Of a DNA stretch of 64,000 nt, positions 18,755 through 27,340 are shown piece after piece. The notes under the pieces were generated by a model. It had not been told where the DNA came from. It made no database searches and was given only the letters and a program-made list of their open reading frames with translations. Numbering within the stretch: position 1 is the first letter of the stretch; every line of letters begins with the position of its first letter. This DNA comes from Rhizobium glycinendophyticum (GTDB lineage: Bacteria; Pseudomonadota; Alphaproteobacteria; Rhizobiales; Rhizobiaceae): contig NZ_VFYP01000001.1 in assembly GCF_006443685.1 (NCBI RefSeq), positions 248,001-312,000 on the forward strand, written 5' to 3'. The translations under genes and the position numbers were made by a program.

Positions 18755-19741
18755 ATGCTGCGTTTCGGAATTCTGTCGACGGCCAAGATCGGTCGTGAAC
18801 TCGTGGTGCCGGCCATCCAGGATGCCGAAAACACCGTCGTGACGGCCGTTGCAAGCCGTGATCTGGCCCGTGCCCGTGAAATGGCCGACCGCTTTTCCGT
18901 GCCGCATGCCTTCGGCTCCTACGAGGAGATGCTGGCTTCCGACGTCATCGACGCCGTCTACATTCCGCTGCCGACCAGCCAGCATGTCGAATGGGCCATC
19001 AAGGCGGCCAATGCCGGCAAGCATGTGCTGTGTGAAAAGCCGATCGCGCTGAAGGCGGGCGAGATCGACGCGATCATCGAAGCCCGCGACCGCAACAAGG
19101 TCCTGATCACGGAAGCCTATATGGTGACTTATGCACCGGTCTGGCTGAAGGTGCGCGAGCTTCTGGCCGAAGGGGCCATTGGCACGCTGAAGATGGTTCA
19201 GGGCTCCTTCACCTACTACAACCGTGACCCCGGCAATATGCGCAACATCCCCGAGCTCGGCGGCGGTGCACTGCCGGATATCGGCGTCTACCCGACCATC
19301 ACCACCCGCTTCGTCACGGGCAAAGAACCGGTCCGCGTCCAGTCGACCATCGAGCGCGATCCGCAATTCGGCACGGACATCTATGCGAGCGTGAAGGCGG
19401 ATTTCGCTGATTTCGAGCTGAATTTCTATGTCGCCACCCAGATGGCCAACCGCCAGCTGATGGTCTTCCATGGCACGGACGGTTTCATTGAGGTGAAGTC
19501 GCCTTTCAACGCCGACCGCTGGGGTGCCGAGGAAGTCGAGCTTACCAATCGTGGCCACAATGTCTCGCAGATCTTCCGCTTCCCCGACAGCCGCCAGTAC
19601 AAGCTGGAGGCGGAAGCCTTCGCCCGCGCCGTGGCCGGCACCAAGGGGGAGGTCGTGACGCTGGAAAGCTCCAAGGCCAACCAGAAGCTGATCGACGCGA
19701 TCTATCGCGCTGCGGACAAGGACGGCTGGGAGACGGTGTAA
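18755..19741 (+). CDS. Gfo/Idh/MocA family NAD(P)-dependent oxidoreductase
   Basis: A 328-residue protein starting [20 protein letters not shown], an N-terminal Rossmann domain (1-120). The conserved [10 protein letters not shown] holds the catalytic EKP lysine. The C-terminal alpha/beta domain contains the [17 protein letters not shown] motif ([12 protein letters not shown]) with the acid/base residues. Members oxidise or reduce sugars and inositols. GGGAGG at 18743-18748 is an excellent ribosome binding site. It stands alone; substrate unknown. Confidence 0.94.
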   Translation: MLRFGILSTAKIGRELVVPAIQDAENTVVTAVASRDLARAREMADRFSVPHAFGSYEEMLASDVIDAVYIPLPTSQHVEWAIKAANAGKHVLCEKPIALKAGEIDAIIEARDRNKVLITEAYMVTYAPVWLKVRELLAEGAIGTLKMVQGSFTYYNRDPGNMRNIPELGGGALPDIGVYPTITTRFVTGKEPVRVQSTIERDPQFGTDIYASVKADFADFELNFYVATQMANRQLMVFHGTDGFIEVKSPFNADRWGAEEVELTNRGHNVSQIFRFPDSRQYKLEAEAFARAVAGTKGEVVTLESSKANQKLIDAIYRAADKDGWETV

Positions 19742-19756
19742 GCGAAGGCTGACGCC

Positions 19757-20131
19757 TCAGCGGCGAAAGACGTAGCGCGAATAGCCGAAGAAGCTGAACA
19801 GCATGGCCGCGACCGACGCGGCCACCAGCGCCGCATAGGGGCTAAGCAGTGGGGCCATGATCAACAGCCCTGCATAGACGCCGTAATTCACCAGCGACGT
19901 GATGAGGCCGATGAAGCCGTAGCGAAAGCCTTCGACCACGATCGAGCGGCGCGATGCACCGAAAGTAAAACGACGGTTCAAGAGCCAGGTTGCCGTCATC
20001 GCCAGCGCAATCGCGATTGCGCGGCCTGACAGCGGGCCAAGGGGCGTACACGTCAGCAGCAGCCAGAGTATCCCGGCATCGACCAGGAAACCGGCACCCC
20101 CCACGATCGCGAAGCGCAGGAACTTGCTCAT
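19757..20131 (-). CDS. GtrA family membrane protein
   Basis: A 124-residue protein with four hydrophobic helices and the family pattern FAIVGGAGFLVDAGILWLL near the N-terminus plus TWLLNRRFTF in the middle. GtrA proteins are thought to flip polyprenyl-phosphate-linked sugars across the inner membrane. Its ATG overlaps the stop of the GT2 glycosyltransferase by four bases (20128-20131), so the two are translationally coupled. Together with the divergent GT-C-like gene at 21316 it makes a three-part Gtr-like set. Confidence 0.92.
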   Translation of the reverse strand: MSKFLRFAIVGGAGFLVDAGILWLLLTCTPLGPLSGRAIAIALAMTATWLLNRRFTFGASRRSIVVEGFRYGFIGLITSLVNYGVYAGLLIMAPLLSPYAALVAASVAAMLFSFFGYSRYVFRR

Positions 20132-21165
20132 GCCGCCCGCGAGCGGTCGCCCTTTGCCGCAGCCCGGGCCGAGCGGCCTGTCTTGGCCGGAGCCGCGTCA
20201 GCCGTCTGTTCCGGCGTGAAGACCGTGCGCTTGAGGGCGGGCAGGGTCATGTAGTGGATGCGCAACTGTTCTGCCCGCGAGCGTGCCACGGAATCGAGGA
20301 TCATCGCGGCCGTGAACGACAGGAAGGACATCATCATCAGCGCCATGGCGCCAATCCAGGTCGGCATGCGCGAGACGAGGCCGGTTGTGAAGAATTCGTA
20401 GAGCACGGGGGCCATGGCCGCCAGGCTCACCGCCATCAGGCCGGCCGAGATCAGGCCGAAAAAGGCAAAGGGCCGTGTCTCCTTCATCAGCATGGCGAAC
20501 ATCCAGAGGATCTTGAAGCCGTCCTTGAAGGTCGAGAGCTTGGAATGCGAGCCTTCCGGCCGGCGGCCATAATCAAGCTCGATTTCGCAGACCGGCAGCT
20601 TCAGCCGCGAGGCATGCACGGACATTTCCGTCTCGATTTCGAAGCCGGCGGATACCGCGGGGAAACTCTTCACATAGCGGCGCGAGAAGGCCCTGTAGCC
20701 CGAGAGGATGTCCGTGAAATCATTGCCGAATAGCAGGCGGTAAAGTCCGTTGAACAGTCGGTTGCCGAATGCATGGCCGTTGCGGCCCGCATCGTCATGC
20801 ACCCCACGCCGCGTGCCGACCACCATGTCGACGCGCTCGGTGATCAACGTGCGGATGAGTTCCTCTGCATCTCCGGGGCCATAAGTGCCGTCGCCATCGG
20901 CCATGATGTAGATGTCGGCATCGATGTCGCAGAACATCCGACGAACCACGTGGCCCTTGCCCTGGCGCCGTTCGCGCACGACCGTCGCGCCGGCGAGCAT
21001 GGCGGTGAGCGCTGTCCCGTCGGTGGAATTGTTATCATAGACGTATATCCGCGCATCCGGCAGGGCAACGCGAAAATCGCGCACCACCTGACCGATGGTC
21101 GCTGCTTCGTTGTAGCAGGGCAAGAGAACGGCGATGTCGGGAGCATTGGAGGCCGAGCCACTCAT
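20128..21165 (-). CDS. Glycosyltransferase family 2 with C-terminal membrane helices
   Basis: A 345-residue protein. The N-terminal 230 residues are a GT-A catalytic domain: VLLPCYNEAATIGQVVRDF, YVYDNNSTDGT, MADGDGTYGPGDAEELI (metal-binding DGD) and a conserved DILSGYRAFSRRYVKSFP. Two hydrophobic helices follow (about 235-310), as in polyprenyl-phosphate glycosyltransferases such as GtrB and dolichol-phosphate mannosyltransferases. It likely loads a sugar from a nucleotide sugar onto undecaprenyl phosphate at the inner face of the membrane. The C-terminal tail is Ala/Arg/Lys-rich. The sugar is unknown. Confidence 0.93.
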   Translation of the reverse strand: MSGSASNAPDIAVLLPCYNEAATIGQVVRDFRVALPDARIYVYDNNSTDGTALTAMLAGATVVRERRQGKGHVVRRMFCDIDADIYIMADGDGTYGPGDAEELIRTLITERVDMVVGTRRGVHDDAGRNGHAFGNRLFNGLYRLLFGNDFTDILSGYRAFSRRYVKSFPAVSAGFEIETEMSVHASRLKLPVCEIELDYGRRPEGSHSKLSTFKDGFKILWMFAMLMKETRPFAFFGLISAGLMAVSLAAMAPVLYEFFTTGLVSRMPTWIGAMALMMMSFLSFTAAMILDSVARSRAEQLRIHYMTLPALKRTVFTPEQTADAAPAKTGRSARAAAKGDRSRAA

Positions 21166-21315
21166 GGGAAACCTGTCGAAGCTGTGGAGGCCCCTATGGT
21201 CCTCTGTCGCTTTACTATTTCTTGAGAAGGTTAAGGCTAGGTTTCGCCGGAGTATCCTCTTCGAAGGATTGCAAAGAGCCAGTCCATGCGCGCAGCTTCG
21301 GGGAACGGGGGATTG

Positions 21316-23151
21316 ATGGTTGACGTATCCTTACCGGCGTCCGAGCGACACCCATGGCGGGGATCGCTCCTCTTGTGGGTCGGTTTCTACAGCCTGTCCG
21401 CCATCCTCCTGATCGCTCTTCTCAATCTTCCGGGCGCGCGTGATTATGTCGGCGGAGACAACGACGACGTCATGCGCCTTGTCGAGGTGCGCGATCTGCT
21501 CTCCGGCCAGTCATGGTTCGACCTGATGCAGTATCGCCTGGGTCTAGCCGGCGGCACGCTGATGCATTGGTCGCGGCTGATCGACCTGCCGATCGCGCTT
21601 CTCATCCGCCTCTTCTCCCATGTCGTGCCCGGCGAACAGGCCGAAGCGCTGGCGTTGCTGGTCTGGCCGCTGTCGCTGGTCGTGCCGTTGATGACGGCCA
21701 TGGCATTTGCTGCCCGAAGGATCGGCAACGAGGCCACGCTGCATATCACGCTGATGCTGACCTCGGTCTTTTGCATCACCGGCAACCGCTTCCTGCCCGG
21801 CGCCATTGATCACCACAATGTCCAGATGGTACTTGCTGCCATCATGGCAGCCGGACTCCTGGACCCATTGCGGGGCAGGATCAGCCACGCGATCGCAGGC
21901 CTCGCGGCAGCAGTGGCCATCGCCATCGGTGCCGAGACGACGCCTCTGGTGGCTGTTGTCTGCGCGATCGTGGGCCTCGTCTGGGTCGTGGAAGGGCCAG
22001 CCTATGCGAGCGCCGCCCGGGCTTTTTCGCTGACGCTCGCGCTCGCGCTCTCGGCGCTGTTTTTCGCCACCGTGCCGCCATCCCGTTATGCGGCAGTCAC
22101 CTGCGATAGCCTGTCTATCGGCTTTTACGCTATTGTCGGCATCGGCGCGGCCGCTCTCTTCTGCGCGACTTACCTCACCGGCAACGCCGGCTTGCGCCCG
22201 CGCATCGCCGCAATCCTGGTCACCGGTGCACTGGTTCTGGCGACCGCTGTGGTGATTGCGCCGCAATGCCTGCAGAATCCGCTTAACGAGCTCGATCCCC
22301 TGCTGAAAACGCTCTGGCTGGATGGCGTGGTCGAGGCCCAGTCCTTCCGCCAGCAGTTGGCGCTCGATGCGGAAAGTTTCGGCGGCTTCTATGCCGTCGG
22401 CTTCTTCGGCCTTTGCGTCTGCATCTTCCGCATTATCGGGCGTGATCGTGTCCGCAGCCATATCATCTTGCTGGCGCTTCTTGGCATCAGCTTCCTCGTG
22501 GCGCTCGTGCAGGTGCGGGGCGCGACCTTCTCCAACCTCTACGCCATTCTGCCGCTCTCCCTGCTGATCTCCGATCTGCGCCGCAAAGCCAGAGACGAGC
22601 CGGAGCAACTGGGTGCCGGACTGGTCTTCGCATTGACCGCGATCCTGTCGGTGCCCAGCGCCTGGGTCATCGGTGGGGTCCTTTTCGTCGAGGGCACGGC
22701 CGGCGTCACCAATCGGATGAAGTCGCTGGTGGAGGCGCCAGCATCGGGGCAGGCGGCGAGCACGCTGGACTGCGATATGCCGGCTTCCTACGCGGCGCTT
22801 GCCAAGGTGCCGCCGACGACGGTTGCGGCTCCCTCTGACATGGGCCCGGAGATCCTGCGCTTCACCAAGCACAGGGTGCTGACAGGCCCTTATCATCGCA
22901 ACCAGGGTGGCATGCTGACCGAGCTCCATATCGGCCTTGCCGAGCCGGAGGAAGCCGCCGCCTTTCTGCGTGGTGCCGGTGTTGGCGTTCTCGCCTTTTG
23001 CCCGGGGTTCATCCAGAGCGAGAAGATTGCGACGATGAAGCCGGACGGGCTTTATGCGCAATTGGCCAAGGGCAATGTCCCCGCCTATCTGAACCCGGTC
23101 CAGATTGAGGGTCCGTCAGGCCTGAAGATATTCACCGTCAATCTGCCCTGA
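21316..23151 (+). CDS. GT-C type integral membrane glycosyltransferase-like protein
   Basis: A 611-residue protein with about ten to twelve hydrophobic helices and a hydrophilic C-terminal part (about 475-611). After the first helix comes an acidic motif GGDNDDVMR (residues 46-54), placed like the DxD loop of GT-C enzymes, followed by MHWSRLIDLPI and GAIDHHNVQM. GT-C enzymes use lipid-linked sugars on the outer face of the membrane. The start MVDVSLPASE is preceded by GGGGGA. Divergent from the GT2/GtrA pair with 150 bases between. Acceptor unknown; no close family named. Confidence 0.75.
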   Translation: MVDVSLPASERHPWRGSLLLWVGFYSLSAILLIALLNLPGARDYVGGDNDDVMRLVEVRDLLSGQSWFDLMQYRLGLAGGTLMHWSRLIDLPIALLIRLFSHVVPGEQAEALALLVWPLSLVVPLMTAMAFAARRIGNEATLHITLMLTSVFCITGNRFLPGAIDHHNVQMVLAAIMAAGLLDPLRGRISHAIAGLAAAVAIAIGAETTPLVAVVCAIVGLVWVVEGPAYASAARAFSLTLALALSALFFATVPPSRYAAVTCDSLSIGFYAIVGIGAAALFCATYLTGNAGLRPRIAAILVTGALVLATAVVIAPQCLQNPLNELDPLLKTLWLDGVVEAQSFRQQLALDAESFGGFYAVGFFGLCVCIFRIIGRDRVRSHIILLALLGISFLVALVQVRGATFSNLYAILPLSLLISDLRRKARDEPEQLGAGLVFALTAILSVPSAWVIGGVLFVEGTAGVTNRMKSLVEAPASGQAASTLDCDMPASYAALAKVPPTTVAAPSDMGPEILRFTKHRVLTGPYHRNQGGMLTELHIGLAEPEEAAAFLRGAGVGVLAFCPGFIQSEKIATMKPDGLYAQLAKGNVPAYLNPVQIEGPSGLKIFTVNLP

Positions 23152-23225
23152 TCATTGCCGGGGAAACCTGCACAGCGAAGCCGGCATGGGCTGATCTCGC
23201 CCGAAATTTCGGCTAGCAAGGGGAA

Positions 23226-24836
23226 ATGAGTAATTTCTTCGACAGCGATTCGCCGACGAACGTGACCGAGTTTTCCGTTTCGGAACTCTCAGGCTCGATC
23301 AAGCGTACCATCGAAACGGCCTTCGACCATGTTCGTGTGCGCGGCGAAATCTCCGGCTATCGCGGCCCGCATTCCTCTGGCCACGCTTATTTCTCGTTGA
23401 AGGACGACAAAGCCCGCATCGATGCCGTCGTCTGGAAAGGGTCTTTCTCGAAGCTGAAATATCGCCCGGAAGAGGGCATGGAAGTGATTGCCACTGGCCG
23501 CATCACCACCTTCCCCGGTTCGTCGAAATACCAGATCGTCATCGAGCAGATGGAGCCAGCGGGGGCCGGGGCCCTGATGGCGCTGATCGAGGAGCGCAAG
23601 CGGCGTTTTACGGCAGAAGGCCTGTTCGATCCGGCCGCAAAGCAATTGCTGCCCTTCCTGCCGAAGGTGATCGGTGTCGTGACCTCGCCGACCGGTGCCG
23701 TGATCCGCGACATCCTGCACCGTATCTCCGATCGCTTCCCGGTGCATGTGCTCGTCTGGCCGGTCAAGGTGCAGGGCGAGGGTTCGGGTGACGAGGTAGC
23801 CAATGCCATCCGGGGGTTCAACGCGTTTTCCCCGGGCGGGGTAATGCCACGCCCCGATGTGCTGATCGTCGCGCGCGGTGGCGGCAGCCTGGAAGACCTC
23901 TGGAGCTTCAACGACGAGGCGGTCGTTCGCGCGGCTGCCGCAAGTGACATCCCGCTCATCTCCGCCGTCGGTCATGAAACCGACTGGACACTGATCGACT
24001 ACGCGGCGGACGTGCGCGCACCGACGCCGACGGGTGCTGCCGAAATGGCGGTACCGGTGAAGGCCGATCTGGAGGCTCAGGTCGCAACGCTGTCGGCCCG
24101 CCTTTCGGGCGCGATGAACCGCCAGATGGACAACCGTCGCCAGAACCTGCGCGCTTTGGTTCGTGCCTTGCCGTCGCTCGATCAGTTGCTCGCCTTGCCG
24201 CGCCGCCGCTTCGATGAGGCCGCGGCAGGCCTCGGGCGTAGTCTCGAACTCAATACGATGAACAAGCGTCGGACCTTTGAACGGGCCGCAGCAAAGCTTT
24301 CACCCGACATGCTGGCTCGACGGCTGGTGGAGCGCAGGCAGCGTCTCGTCGAGCGCACAGCGCTCGCCGAGCGCATCATCGAGCGTTTACTCGACCGCAA
24401 CAAGGCTCGCCTCGACAGGTTTGACGCAACGCTGACGGCGGTTCCGGCCCGGCTGAAGGCGATGACGGAGCGCTCCAAGGATCGGCTGGAAAGCCTGGGG
24501 CGTCGCGCCGACAGCGCCGTGGTGACCGACCTGCGCCGCGCCCGCCAGGCGCTCGTCGCGCAGGACCGCGTACTGCAGTCGCTGTCTTATACCAACGTGC
24601 TGGCGCGCGGCTACGCGGTGATACGTGATGCAGACAATCGTCCGCTGACGCGGGCAGGTGCGGTAACATACGGTCAGGGTATCGAGCTTCAATTCGCGGA
24701 CGGCCGGGTAAAGGCTGTTGCTGGCGAAGACGTACCGCCCCCGGATCCTTCAGCCGTTCCGCCGACCCGAGCAGCGCCGGCGCAGAAACCGCAGCGCAAG
24801 AGCGAGCCGCCCGCAGGACAGGGTAGCCTCTTCTGA
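23226..24836 (+). CDS. xseA: Exodeoxyribonuclease VII large subunit
   Basis: A 536-residue protein, normal to slightly long. The N-terminal OB-fold (about 12-105, with [21 protein letters not shown]) binds DNA. The catalytic region holds [20 protein letters not shown] sequence (here [17 protein letters not shown]), [19 protein letters not shown] and [19 protein letters not shown] long arginine-rich coiled coil follows, then the [10 protein letters not shown] end motif. The last 50 residues are a proline/alanine-rich tail. With XseB it degrades single-stranded DNA. Its stop overlaps the next ATG (TGATG). Confidence 0.97.
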   Translation: MSNFFDSDSPTNVTEFSVSELSGSIKRTIETAFDHVRVRGEISGYRGPHSSGHAYFSLKDDKARIDAVVWKGSFSKLKYRPEEGMEVIATGRITTFPGSSKYQIVIEQMEPAGAGALMALIEERKRRFTAEGLFDPAAKQLLPFLPKVIGVVTSPTGAVIRDILHRISDRFPVHVLVWPVKVQGEGSGDEVANAIRGFNAFSPGGVMPRPDVLIVARGGGSLEDLWSFNDEAVVRAAAASDIPLISAVGHETDWTLIDYAADVRAPTPTGAAEMAVPVKADLEAQVATLSARLSGAMNRQMDNRRQNLRALVRALPSLDQLLALPRRRFDEAAAGLGRSLELNTMNKRRTFERAAAKLSPDMLARRLVERRQRLVERTALAERIIERLLDRNKARLDRFDATLTAVPARLKAMTERSKDRLESLGRRADSAVVTDLRRARQALVAQDRVLQSLSYTNVLARGYAVIRDADNRPLTRAGAVTYGQGIELQFADGRVKAVAGEDVPPPDPSAVPPTRAAPAQKPQRKSEPPAGQGSLF

Positions 24837-25435
24837 TGGCAGCACGGCGTTTCCTCGTCGTGCTGGCCCATCCCTTGCCGGAGAGCTTTGCCGCCTCCGC
24901 CACTCGGACGGTGGTCGAGGCTCTGGAAGCGCGAGGTCATCTCGTCGATCTACTCGATCTCTACGCCGAGAACTTCGATCCGCGCCTCTCGGCCGCAGAG
25001 CGTGCCGCCTATATGGAACCGGGCTATCAGCCGACGGAGGTTTCAGGCGTCGTCGAGCGGCTTAAGGCGGCCGACGGCCTGGTCCTGGTCTTTCCGCAGT
25101 GGTGGTTCAACCTTCCGGCGATCATGAAAGGCTTCATCGACCGCATCCTGGTCCCGGGCGTCGCTTTCGAGCACGACAAGGCGGGTGGGCGTATCGTGCC
25201 GCTCCTCACCCATATCCGCACCTTCTGGGTGGTCACCTCCACGGGTTCCCCATGGTGGGTGGTTCATCTCTACATGGGCAATCCGCTGAAGCGCATCCTG
25301 AAGCGCGGCGTGGCGGCATTTTGCGCCAAGGGCGTCGATTTCCGCATGCTGGCGATCCATGATATGGATCGGGCGACCGAGGAAAGGCGAAAGCGGTTTT
25401 TGGCCAGGATTAGAGCCGTTTTCATGCACTTGTGA
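24836..25435 (+). CDS. Flavodoxin-fold NAD(P)H-dependent oxidoreductase
   Basis: A 199-residue protein with the quinone-reductase/modulator-of-drug-activity fold. The N-terminus FLVVLAHPLPESFAAS binds FMN/FAD phosphate, DLLDLYAENFDPRLSAAE follows, and VFPQWWFNLPAIMKGFIDRI is the signature of this family. The TSTGSPWWV loop replaces the usual TTGG stretch. It likely reduces quinones or other electrophiles with NAD(P)H. It overlaps xseA by one base, suggesting coexpression with no obvious functional link. Confidence 0.9.
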   Translation: MAARRFLVVLAHPLPESFAASATRTVVEALEARGHLVDLLDLYAENFDPRLSAAERAAYMEPGYQPTEVSGVVERLKAADGLVLVFPQWWFNLPAIMKGFIDRILVPGVAFEHDKAGGRIVPLLTHIRTFWVVTSTGSPWWVVHLYMGNPLKRILKRGVAAFCAKGVDFRMLAIHDMDRATEERRKRFLARIRAVFMHL

Positions 25436-25512
25436 CGAATAAAAACGGTCTCGGGTTGTAGTGTCAGAAATTACACTCTTGATTGAAAAGACTCCCAGAT
25501 CAGAACCGATGG

Positions 25513-25541
25513 TTGACTTTCACAAGCAAAGCCTCTATCTA
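25513..25541 (+). promoter_or_regulatory. Sigma-70 promoter of the cold-shock gene
   Basis: TTGACT (25513-25518) and TATCTA (25536-25541) are 17 bases apart, one of the best promoter matches in the window. The start site expected near 25548 gives a leader of about 130 bases, a length typical of cspA-like messages whose leaders fold in a temperature-dependent way. Confidence 0.75.
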
Positions 25542-25680
25542 GGGGTCATCGATATTTGCTTGCTAAGCTTTGGTTGCCGCGCATTCGATGCGCCCTGACG
25601 AACCTTCCTTTCAAAAATCGTTATCCTGTCCGCAGCGCAGTCGCGCTGGGGAAAATCTATGCGCTACGAAAGGGTTCATC

Positions 25681-25890
25681 ATGACCACTGGCACAGTAAA
25701 ATGGTTTAATTCCACCAAGGGCTTCGGCTTCATCCAGCCTGACAACGGCGGCCCGGACGCGTTCGTCCACATCTCGGCTGTCGAACGCGCCGGAATGCGC
25801 GAAATCGTCGAAGGCCAGAAGATTGCCTATGACATGGAGCGCGACAACAAGTCGGGCAAGATGTCGGCCTGCAACCTGCAGGCAGCCTGA
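25681..25890 (+). CDS. CspA family cold-shock protein
   Basis: A 69-residue single cold-shock domain. RNP1-like KGFGFIQPD and RNP2-like DAFVHISAVERAG are intact, so it should bind single-stranded RNA or DNA as a chaperone. The start MTTGTVKWFNSTKGFGF is the standard one; AAAGGG precedes the ATG. It has its own promoter, a long leader and a terminator, so it is a monocistronic unit. Rhizobia carry many paralogues, so I give no symbol. Confidence 0.97.
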   Translation: MTTGTVKWFNSTKGFGFIQPDNGGPDAFVHISAVERAGMREIVEGQKIAYDMERDNKSGKMSACNLQAA

Positions 25891-25956
25891 TAAATCCGGG
25901 ATCTGCTTTCCCTTGACCACGGATGTACTGGCACTGTTGAAAGCGCGATCCCACGG

Positions 25957-25985
25957 AAGGTCAGGCAATGCGCCTGGCCTTTTTT
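25957..25985 (+). terminator. Rho-independent terminator after the cold-shock gene
   Basis: AAGGTCAGGC (25957-25966) pairs with GCCTGGCCTT (25972-25981) with one wobble pair, followed by TTTTT. It lies 66 bases after the stop. Confidence 0.85.
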
Positions 25986-26022
25986 ATTGCCCCTTGAGGG
26001 TAATCCTCCGAAGGAGACCAAC

Positions 26023-26247
26023 ATGACCGATAATCTCACTAAGTCGCGTCAGACGGCGGAAGCCGCCTTCGCCAAGACGCAATCGCAGTTTCTGGCGCGT
26101 GGCCGCGCCATCGACGAACTGGATTCGATCACGGCAGCCCGCGACGAGAAGACCCTGCGCCTGCGCGAGGCTCGCCTCGCCAAGGAGCGCCAGGACCGTG
26201 AAAACGTCACAGCCGCGCTTTTGGCCAAGCGCGCGCAAAAACCTTGA
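26023..26247 (+). CDS. Small helical hypothetical protein, 74 residues
   Basis: Starts MTDNLTKSRQTAEAAFAKTQ with a strong GAAGGAGACCAAC ribosome binding site; an in-frame ATG 36 bases upstream is not needed. The whole protein is charged and helical (Lys, Arg, Glu, Ala), including LREARLAKERQDREN, and ends in AKRAQKP. I recognise it as the type of small protein often seen near cold-shock genes in rhizobia, without a known role. It shares the style of the next gene (30 bases downstream) and is probably cotranscribed with it. Confidence 0.72.
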   Translation: MTDNLTKSRQTAEAAFAKTQSQFLARGRAIDELDSITAARDEKTLRLREARLAKERQDRENVTAALLAKRAQKP

Positions 26248-26277
26248 ACTTTCCCGAGAGAACGACTGGAGCAGAAC

Positions 26278-26658
26278 TTGAAGTTTACCCGAGACAACGG
26301 ACTTTCCGAGCGCCGTGGCACCGCCGCTGAAGCCAAGGCCGCACAATTGCAGGCCTACAAGGCCGCCAGGGAAGCCGCCGAACCGATGAACGCCGCCCGC
26401 CAGGCCGAGCGCCTCGCCGTGGCAGCTGCCCGCGAACAGCGCCATGCTGAACGTGATCGCCTGAAGGCGGAGGAAAAGGCGCGTCTGGAAGCCGAGGCCG
26501 AAGAACGTCAGGCCGCCACCGAAGCTGCAGCCCGTGCTGAAATCGAAGCCCGCGAGGCCACCGAGAAAAATCGCATCTCCCGCGTTCTTGAAGATGAAGC
26601 CGCCCGCAAAGCCGAGCGCGATCGTCGCTACGCTGCCCGAAAGGCACGCCAGGGCTGA
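26278..26658 (+). CDS. DUF6481-like coiled-coil protein
   Basis: A 126-residue, very charged protein with a TTG start, preceded by GGAG at six bases. Nearly all of it is predicted helix rich in Ala, Glu, Arg and Lys (AEAKAAQLQAYKAAREAAE; AERDRLKAEEKARLEAEAEE), ending in RDRRYAARKARQG. This fits the rhizobial DUF6481 family, whose genes often sit behind cold-shock genes. It should be cytoplasmic. The high basic charge and its neighbour hint at RNA or ribosome association (inference only). Confidence 0.75.
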   Translation: MKFTRDNGLSERRGTAAEAKAAQLQAYKAAREAAEPMNAARQAERLAVAAAREQRHAERDRLKAEEKARLEAEAEERQAATEAAARAEIEAREATEKNRISRVLEDEAARKAERDRRYAARKARQG

Positions 26659-26777
26659 GCAATATCAGGCACCTCGGGTCCGGGATAACCCGTTGACCCG
26701 AAGGACCGCTTCTCCCACTGGCCCGATCAAGTGGTAAGACGCTCGTCCAGGACAGGGCCGCCTGCGGGCGCGGCCAT

Positions 26778-26795
26778 TCAATTGCGCGCAATTGA
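26778..26795. repeat. Perfect 18-bp palindrome
   Basis: TCAATTGCGCGCAATTGA reads the same on both strands. It lies in the 239-base gap between the DUF6481-like gene and the secreted protein gene, about 100 bases before the latter. It could be a dimeric regulator's operator; it lacks a T tail, so it is not a terminator. Confidence 0.6.
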
Positions 26796-26897
26796 TCACC
26801 CTGACGTGATGGCGCTGGAAATCAGGCGTCCGAATGACCACATGATACCTCGACACCGGATGATCTCCCAAGCATCCGGCCCGCAAAGGAGAATATC

Positions 26898-27263
26898 ATG
26901 AACAGGAAAACAGCATTGGCCATCGCCATGGCCGTCACCCTGGGCGCAGCATCGGCTCAGGCTGGAAATTATGTCGAAGTACAGAAGCTGACCCCGCAGG
27001 AAGTTCTGTTCGGCAAGCGCTACGATGACAATGTCACCGCTGTGCGTGTCGTTGAAACCGGTGGTCGAGGCGATCGCGATGCGCGAGACGATCTGCCCCT
27101 GCAGGTAGTCTTCCCGACGGGCAACAGCCTGCGCACGGCTCAGGCCCAGGTCGCCGATGACGCCAGCCTTTCGGCCGCACTGAAGACTCGCAAGATCGCC
27201 ACCCGCAATGTCTTGTGGGTGCAGACGGCCATGAACGGCGGCAAGATCGTCTACTACCGTTGA
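26898..27263 (+). CDS. Secreted hypothetical protein
   Basis: A 121-residue protein with a clear signal peptide (MNRKTALAIAMAVTLGAAS, cleavage after AQA near residue 22). The mature part is about 100 residues, mixed in composition, without cysteines, and ends in a WVQTAMNGGKIVYYR strand. AAAGGAG at eight bases before the ATG is strong. It should be periplasmic or exported. No family recognised. It has a terminator behind it and a palindrome in front, so it seems to be its own transcription unit. Confidence 0.75.
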   Translation: MNRKTALAIAMAVTLGAASAQAGNYVEVQKLTPQEVLFGKRYDDNVTAVRVVETGGRGDRDARDDLPLQVVFPTGNSLRTAQAQVADDASLSAALKTRKIATRNVLWVQTAMNGGKIVYYR

Positions 27264-27283
27264 ACCTCCGCGACCTCATGAAG

Positions 27284-27317
27284 AAAACCCCGCCCTGGCG
27301 ACAGGACGGGGTTTTTT
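27284..27317. terminator. Terminator between convergent genes
   Basis: ACCCCGCCCTG and CAGGACGGGGT form an 11-position stem with one mismatch around a GCGA loop, followed by TTTTTT on the plus strand and GGGGTTTTCTT on the minus strand. It serves the secreted protein gene and probably also the M29 peptidase gene. Confidence 0.85.
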
Positions 27318-27340
27318 GTTGACGGCCGCTGGGTCTGTTT

